From Candidatus Zixiibacteriota bacterium (lineage in GTDB: Bacteria; Zixibacteria; MSB-5A5; GN15; FEB-12): 9,374 nucleotides of DNA. Position 1 is the stretch's first letter. Every line of letters begins with the position of its first letter. Below are positions 5,662 to 9,374 of this stretch, in pieces. Where the stretch lies: contig JACZYS010000078.1 of NCBI GenBank assembly GCA_022570975.1, positions 1 through 9,374 on the forward strand, in the 5' to 3' direction. A program made the position numbers and the translations under genes. The notes below the pieces were generated by a model. That model searched no databases and was not told the DNA's origin. It saw nothing but the letters and a program-made list of their open reading frames with translations.

Positions 5662-7990
5662 CAAAAAACTGATTCAGCATTTGTAAAAACCGGGCAGTGA
5701 AAAGTTTGTCATTCTCCAGTTGACCATAACCTGATTCAAAAACAAGTTTGGCCATTGCCTGAAAATACTCAACTCTTAGGTTCAGCATGGTCAGTTCATT
5801 TTCCACCACCGAGTTTTGGGCATCCAGAAGATCAAGAAAACCCACCTCATTTTTCTGATAGGCTTGGTACATTATATCCAGAGTTTCTTTTGCTTTCACT
5901 CCGTTTCTGTAAACAACGGGTGCCCGTTCAGTATGTTTGAGAAGTTCAGAGAGCAGGTTCTTGATTTCATAAATTAAGACCAGAGATACAGAATCTTTTT
6001 GATATTCTGTTTGGTTGATTAGAGCTCTTAAACGAGAATTCTCTTTGAACCTGAGTCCTCCCTCAAAAAGAGGCAAACTTAAAAGACCGTAAATGGCAAA
6101 AGTCCTATCTTCAAAAGGGTAATCATAATCATTTAAAAGGTTAGACTGTCTCCACTGAGCCTTAAGTTTAAGTTCGGGGAAAAACTTAGCTTTGTTTGCC
6201 GAAAGGAGTGACTTGTTAAACATTATCTTTTGATTATAAAAGGAAATGCCGGAATTATAGAATTCTGCGCTGCTGTACAAGAAATCACCCAGTTTATCCC
6301 GGGCAGATTTAAGCGAAACATTTTGCACCAGAGCCGACTGACTTTCTACCATGTTATTTGGGGAAAAAAGCTCAAAATTATATCTTAATTCGCTTTCAGG
6401 GGGAAGGTTTTGGAGCATCTTTAAAAGGAGGTCAGTTATTTCAAAATCAAATCGAGCTGTTATGACTCTGGAGTCGTTCTTAAGTTTTTCTCGTTCCCAA
6501 CGGTTGATGTCAATGGAGTCAGCACCATAAATCAGCATTTCACTCCGTGAGTGTTCTTTATATAATTTGAGATGGTTTCCATTTTGCCTCAAAATCTCAA
6601 GAGTTTTTACTGAACCAAAACGGTTAATAAATGCCAGCGATACGGCCAGCTGCAACCTTTGCTTAACACGAGTTAAATCTAATAAGTCTAATCTCTTAAG
6701 CTCCGCCGCCGACTTAATCTCATTAATAGTTCTTAGAGAAAATAATGTCTGATTTAGTTCCAGAAAAAATATGCCGCCATTTTTTCCAAAATCACCCAGG
6801 GAGTTGTTGTCATCATAAACAATTGCTCCACCCATATTCAAACGGGGCAGGTAGGCGGATAACGCCCCCGAAGAAAGTTGGGAAACTGCTTCAAATTTCT
6901 CAAGTCTGGCAAGGTAACCCGGGTTCTGAGTCTCCGTTCTTTCAATTACTTCTGCAAGAGAAACCTTATTATCAGAGTCGGGCATGGGCAACAGGGAGGC
7001 ATCGTTCAAAATATAATCGGGTATCTCAATCTCACAAATTTTTGCCGTTCCCATATTGATAGAAAGATTGTCATCCTCCGGAAAAATAAGCGGCAGGTCA
7101 GCAGGTGTGGCACCTTGAAATATTTTGATAGTTTTGTATGCGGCAAATCGGCAGTCGCCAAGATGGGCCAGAAGACCATTTGAAGCGAGCGCACCCTTCT
7201 GGACCGGGAGGTTTCCTTCATAAGCAAAAACCGGCATCTTGTCTCTTGCCATCATCTTAAAAAACTGGCCGGTGGTGATTAAGTCCATTCCCCACAAAGG
7301 GCCAACATAAACTGCATCCGGTTTCTGTTTTTTTAATTCATAATATGACTTAAAAAAAGCATAAGTGCCAATATTGTTATAACTTTCGGCCGTAACAATT
7401 TCAATCCCCATCTCTTTTGAAATCAGATTTATTTTATTTAGAAGGGCCTCTTTTTCATCTCCGTTGGGGAACAAAAGTACGCCAATTTTTTTTGGGTTTA
7501 AAACATAGGCCAAAGTCAAAAGGTCTCTTCTGAATTTTTCCGGTTTGAGTTGAAGAGTCAGGTTTTTGGCTTTTGGTCGGCCGTTATTGTCCAAAAGCTG
7601 TTCAAGCTCTGGTGCAAAACGGTGGATTGAAACAATAGGCCTTGTAAATCCGGCCTCAAGCAGGTCTTCCACCACCCAGGGGCCAATTGCCACCACCAGG
7701 TCTATACGGCTTTCTTTTACCAGTTGCTCAGCCATTACTTTACTTGAGTCTCTATTCCAGAAAGCGGACTTGAACCCATAGGGAGCATACTCTACCACAA
7801 TTTCATCCGGCAGCTCTCTTTCTATGGCATTTCTGAATTCCTGCCTCAACAGAGTGTGATGAGGCGCTCCCCCCCCCTCAAAAAAACCAATCTGAAAAAC
7901 TCCTGTCTCAGACCATATGTTAGTTGAGCCAAGAAATAATATGCATAGTGTTGTTAAACTATTTTTGATAAATTTAATTTGAGCCACCAA
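5645..7990 (-). CDS. Fusion: ABC-type substrate-binding domain plus TolC-like outer-membrane channel
   Basis: This 781-residue protein has two full modules. Residues 1-28 form a signal peptide (charged KFIKN, then TLCILFLGS, cleavage near IWS). Residues ~31-335 resemble the ABC_sub_bind (TrpX-like) periplasmic binding family: KKIGVLLFPN, KPDAVYVGPLWG, MPVFAYEGN, GALASNGLLAHLGD, then GATPADLPLIFPED and INMGTAK with IPDYIL at the domain end. Residues ~343-775 form a complete outer-membrane efflux (TolC) domain: SLAEVIERTETQNPGY, AYLPRLNMGG, long helical repeats, SLPLFEGGLR (~640-650) and VGFLDLLDAQNSVVENEL. The usual start is TTG 7990, with GAGG 8 nt upstream; GTG 7987 is an alternative. No ATG precedes or lies in the signal peptide. 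A G9 run sits at codons 38-41. No inner-membrane pump or adaptor gene is beside it. Substrate is unknown. Confidence 0.88.
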   Translation of the reverse strand: MVAQIKFIKNSLTTLCILFLGSTNIWSETGVFQIGFFEGGGAPHHTLLRQEFRNAIERELPDEIVVEYAPYGFKSAFWNRDSSKVMAEQLVKESRIDLVVAIGPWVVEDLLEAGFTRPIVSIHRFAPELEQLLDNNGRPKAKNLTLQLKPEKFRRDLLTLAYVLNPKKIGVLLFPNGDEKEALLNKINLISKEMGIEIVTAESYNNIGTYAFFKSYYELKKQKPDAVYVGPLWGMDLITTGQFFKMMARDKMPVFAYEGNLPVQKGALASNGLLAHLGDCRFAAYKTIKIFQGATPADLPLIFPEDDNLSINMGTAKICEIEIPDYILNDASLLPMPDSDNKVSLAEVIERTETQNPGYLARLEKFEAVSQLSSGALSAYLPRLNMGGAIVYDDNNSLGDFGKNGGIFFLELNQTLFSLRTINEIKSAAELKRLDLLDLTRVKQRLQLAVSLAFINRFGSVKTLEILRQNGNHLKLYKEHSRSEMLIYGADSIDINRWEREKLKNDSRVITARFDFEITDLLLKMLQNLPPESELRYNFELFSPNNMVESQSALVQNVSLKSARDKLGDFLYSSAEFYNSGISFYNQKIMFNKSLLSANKAKFFPELKLKAQWRQSNLLNDYDYPFEDRTFAIYGLLSLPLFEGGLRFKENSRLRALINQTEYQKDSVSLVLIYEIKNLLSELLKHTERAPVVYRNGVKAKETLDIMYQAYQKNEVGFLDLLDAQNSVVENELTMLNLRVEYFQAMAKLVFESGYGQLENDKLFTARFLQMLNQFFESKLD
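7869..7877 (-). repeat. G9 homopolymer tract in the 5' coding region (possible slippage site)
   Basis: Nine consecutive G residues on the coding strand (C9 on the plus strand) encode Glu38-Gly39-Gly40-Gly41 of the substrate-binding/TolC fusion. A T7 run of the coding strand lies at 7880-7886, two bases away. Gain or loss of one base would end translation soon after the signal peptide. Such G tracts in surface-protein genes are known slippage sites of phase variation in some bacteria; here that is an inference. The as-given length keeps the gene in frame. Confidence 0.5.
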
Positions 7991-8088
7991 GCTTAAGACC
8001 TCATTTAAAAAATTTGTTTACATCTGTCACGGCAATGCTGAAAATATGACAAAATCAGAAAGATTTAAAGCGATTTCTCGAAGTAAAG

Positions 8089-8116
8089 TTGACTTTGGAA
8101 ATTATTAATGTTAAAT
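8089..8116 (+). promoter_or_regulatory. Candidate sigma70-type promoter for the amidase-aminotransferase pair
   Basis: TTGACT (8089-8094, 5 of 6 to consensus) and TTAAAT (8111-8116, 4 of 6) are separated by 16 bp in the 199-bp spacer between the divergent genes. A start near 8123 would give a leader of roughly 65 nt that includes the inverted repeat at 8152-8166. A ribosome site AGGA (8180-8183) sits 6 nt before the ATG at 8190. Confidence 0.4.
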
Positions 8117-8151
8117 ATTAAAAGTGGCCGCAGTTTTGTTATTTTTGATGC

Positions 8152-8166
8152 ACCGACAATGTCGGT
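8152..8166. promoter_or_regulatory. Short perfect inverted repeat in the leader before the amidase gene
   Basis: ACCGAC-AAT-GTCGGT is a perfect 6-bp inverted repeat with a 3-bp centre, and it is noticeably GC-rich inside an AT-rich spacer. It lies 23 bp before the ATG at 8190 and downstream of the candidate promoter, so it could be a regulator's operator or a small RNA hairpin. No T-run follows, so it is not a terminator. No known regulator site was recognised. Confidence 0.35.
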
Positions 8167-8189
8167 AAGGACGATTATTAGGACCTAAA

Positions 8190-8858
8190 ATGAAGCTCAG
8201 ACTGATTCAAAAAAATATAAACAACTCTGATTATATCAGTTTTCTGGAGAGTTCGGCAGATTCAGGTGCAGATATTGTCTGTTTCGGTGAGTTAGCCGTT
8301 TCCGGATGTTTATATAACGGTGAAAACGACAAAAAAATAGAAGAGTTTGATACGATTGTGGGCAGACTTGCAAAATATGATTTTGCCACAATGATTGGTC
8401 TCCCCAGAAAAACCGGTGATTCTCTTACTAACTCATATTTATACTGCAAAAATGGAGAGTATCAGATTTATGACAAAATCAATCTCTTTGAACCTATGAA
8501 CGAAACCAAAGTATTTAAGTCAGGAAAAGAACTAACAATTTTTGACACAGATTTTGGGAAGTTTGGTGCTGCAATCTGCTATGACTTGCGGTTTCCCGAA
8601 ATGTTTTCTGGCTTAAAAGAGATGGGTGCCTCTGTAATCTTTGTACCGGCTGCTTTTCCCAGAGCCAGAATTTCTGACTGGAAAGAGCTTATAAGGCAGA
8701 GAGCAATCGATAATAATTTAACTGTTATAGGTATTAATGCTGTTGGAGACGATGGAACAAATGAATTTGGTGGAACAACAATAGTAGTCAGCCCCCAAGG
8801 CGAAATAATTGCTCAGGCTGATGAAGAAAATGAAAGGGTTTTAGAGGTAGAGTTATGA
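8190..8858 (+). CDS. Carbon-nitrogen hydrolase (nitrilase superfamily; omega-amidase-like)
   Basis: A cytoplasmic amidase of 222 residues with the complete nitrilase-superfamily triad: Glu34 (VCFGELAVSG), Lys96 (YDKINLF) and Cys130 (GAAICYDLRFPEMF). The CYDLRFPE signature, the LIRQRAIDNN stretch (~167-176) and the late GGTTIVVSPQGEIIAQ are typical of the Nit/omega-amidase group, which releases ammonia from short omega-amides such as 2-oxoglutaramate or 2-oxosuccinamate. It is somewhat shorter than the usual ~260-280 residues; the trimmed parts lie at the N-terminus and between the Glu and Lys motifs. ATG 8190 has AGGA 6 nt upstream. The stop overlaps the aminotransferase start (ATGA), which supports a transaminase/omega-amidase pair. 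The exact substrate remains an inference. Confidence 0.87.
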   Translation: MKLRLIQKNINNSDYISFLESSADSGADIVCFGELAVSGCLYNGENDKKIEEFDTIVGRLAKYDFATMIGLPRKTGDSLTNSYLYCKNGEYQIYDKINLFEPMNETKVFKSGKELTIFDTDFGKFGAAICYDLRFPEMFSGLKEMGASVIFVPAAFPRARISDWKELIRQRAIDNNLTVIGINAVGDDGTNEFGGTTIVVSPQGEIIAQADEENERVLEVEL

Positions 8859-9374
8859 ACGGTCAGCTTAACGATGTTGTTTTTTCAGGAATTGTGTCGG
8901 TCAGAGATAAATTATTACAATTGGATAATCCACTCCGGCTGGAATCAGGTGAGCCCTCTTTTGACACGCCCTCTCATATAAAAGAAGCATTTATAAAAGC
9001 TATCAATGACAATCATTCTCATTATGCCTCTTCAATAGGAATCAAACCTCTCCGCGAGTCAGTTCTCAAAAAAATCACTGAGAGAAACGGCATCATTAAT
9101 ATTGACACCCCCAATAATATTATGATAACCAGCGGAGGGATGCATGCCCTTTTCTGTACGATGCGGACAATTTTAAACCCGGGTGATGAAGTTATCGTTC
9201 CTCAGCCAAACTGGACCGCCACCAACTGGATAATTCAACTTTGCGGCGGTAAGGTTGCCGCACTTAAACTCAAGCCGGAGCTGAAATTTAATTGGGATTT
9301 GCAGGAACTGAAATCAGCTATCAAGCCATCAGTTAAAGCAATTCTCATAAATTCTCCTCATAACCCAACCGGCG
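8855..9374 (+). CDS. Class I/II pyridoxal-phosphate aminotransferase, N-terminal part (runs off window)
   Basis: The frame opens at ATG 8855, overlapping the amidase stop, and stays open for 173 codons to the window end. It matches the N-terminal half of aspartate-aminotransferase-fold enzymes: LESGEPSFDTPSHIKEAF (~29-46), the HYASSIGIKPLRESV segment (~56-70) corresponding to 'Y....G...LR.a', ITSGGMHALF (~92-101) at the cofactor phosphate region, NPGDEVIVPQPNWT (~108-121), and NSPHNPTG (~166-173), the conserved N-x-P-x-N-P-T-G. The cofactor-binding lysine lies beyond the window, so completeness cannot be judged. Beside an omega-amidase-like gene, a glutamine or asparagine transaminase that makes the 2-oxo-amide for the amidase is plausible, as in methionine salvage. 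Substrate is not decided by sequence. Confidence 0.9.
   Translation, partial: MNGQLNDVVFSGIVSVRDKLLQLDNPLRLESGEPSFDTPSHIKEAFIKAINDNHSHYASSIGIKPLRESVLKKITERNGIINIDTPNNIMITSGGMHALFCTMRTILNPGDEVIVPQPNWTATNWIIQLCGGKVAALKLKPELKFNWDLQELKSAIKPSVKAILINSPHNPTG

Noticed and set aside
6745..7227. Several 70-104 codon frames on both strands within the fusion gene
   Set aside because: They overlap well-conserved binding-domain and TolC sequence and show no protein-like features.
7997..8070. Promoter for the substrate-binding/TolC gene on the minus strand
   Set aside because: TTGTCA-like elements occur, but no acceptable -10 box lies at proper spacing.

Overview
The window looks like chromosome from a Gram-negative bacterium of moderately low GC, with coding regions around 40% by eye and spacers much lower. 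The outer-membrane TolC-type channel and the exosortase both require an outer membrane. No gene here fixes the phylum. An uncultured or metagenomic source is possible but cannot be shown.

Left part (1-2573): the 3' end of an FkbM-type methyltransferase gene, richer in GC than the rest, converges on a two-gene minus-strand operon. That operon encodes a CelD/BcsL-type (GNAT-fold, FemAB-like) acyltransferase and a family 2 glycosyltransferase, joined by an ATGA stop/start overlap. These are typical envelope or exopolysaccharide genes.

Middle part (2574-5639): an AT-rich spacer of about 870 bp carries a duplicated 5' end of the exosortase gene (114 bp, 2 mismatches, 763 bp apart) and two decayed, frameshifted fragments of the acyltransferase gene in swapped order. 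The plus strand then carries an intact exosortase, an EpsI-type exosortase partner overlapping it by 22 bp, and, 44 bp on, a CDP-alcohol phosphatidyltransferase. Exosortases process PEP-CTERM-like sorting tails and often sit in exopolysaccharide loci, which fits the glycosyltransferase and acyltransferase next door. No sorted target protein is encoded in the window.

Right part (5645-9374): a minus-strand gene encodes an unusual 781-residue protein, a periplasmic ABC-type substrate-binding domain fused to a complete TolC-like channel. A G9 tract lies early in its coding sequence. It ends 5 bp from the phosphatidyltransferase gene, with a terminator hairpin at the junction. Across a 199-bp spacer lies a plus-strand pair with ATGA overlap: a nitrilase-superfamily amidase and a class I aminotransferase cut by the window end. 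That pair suggests a transaminase/omega-amidase module.

The points most worth a second look are the substrate-binding/TolC fusion with its G9 tract, the exosortase-EpsI-phosphatidyltransferase grouping, and the twin repeat that coincides almost exactly with a 35-codon open frame. No tRNA, rRNA, CRISPR array or insertion sequence was recognised.
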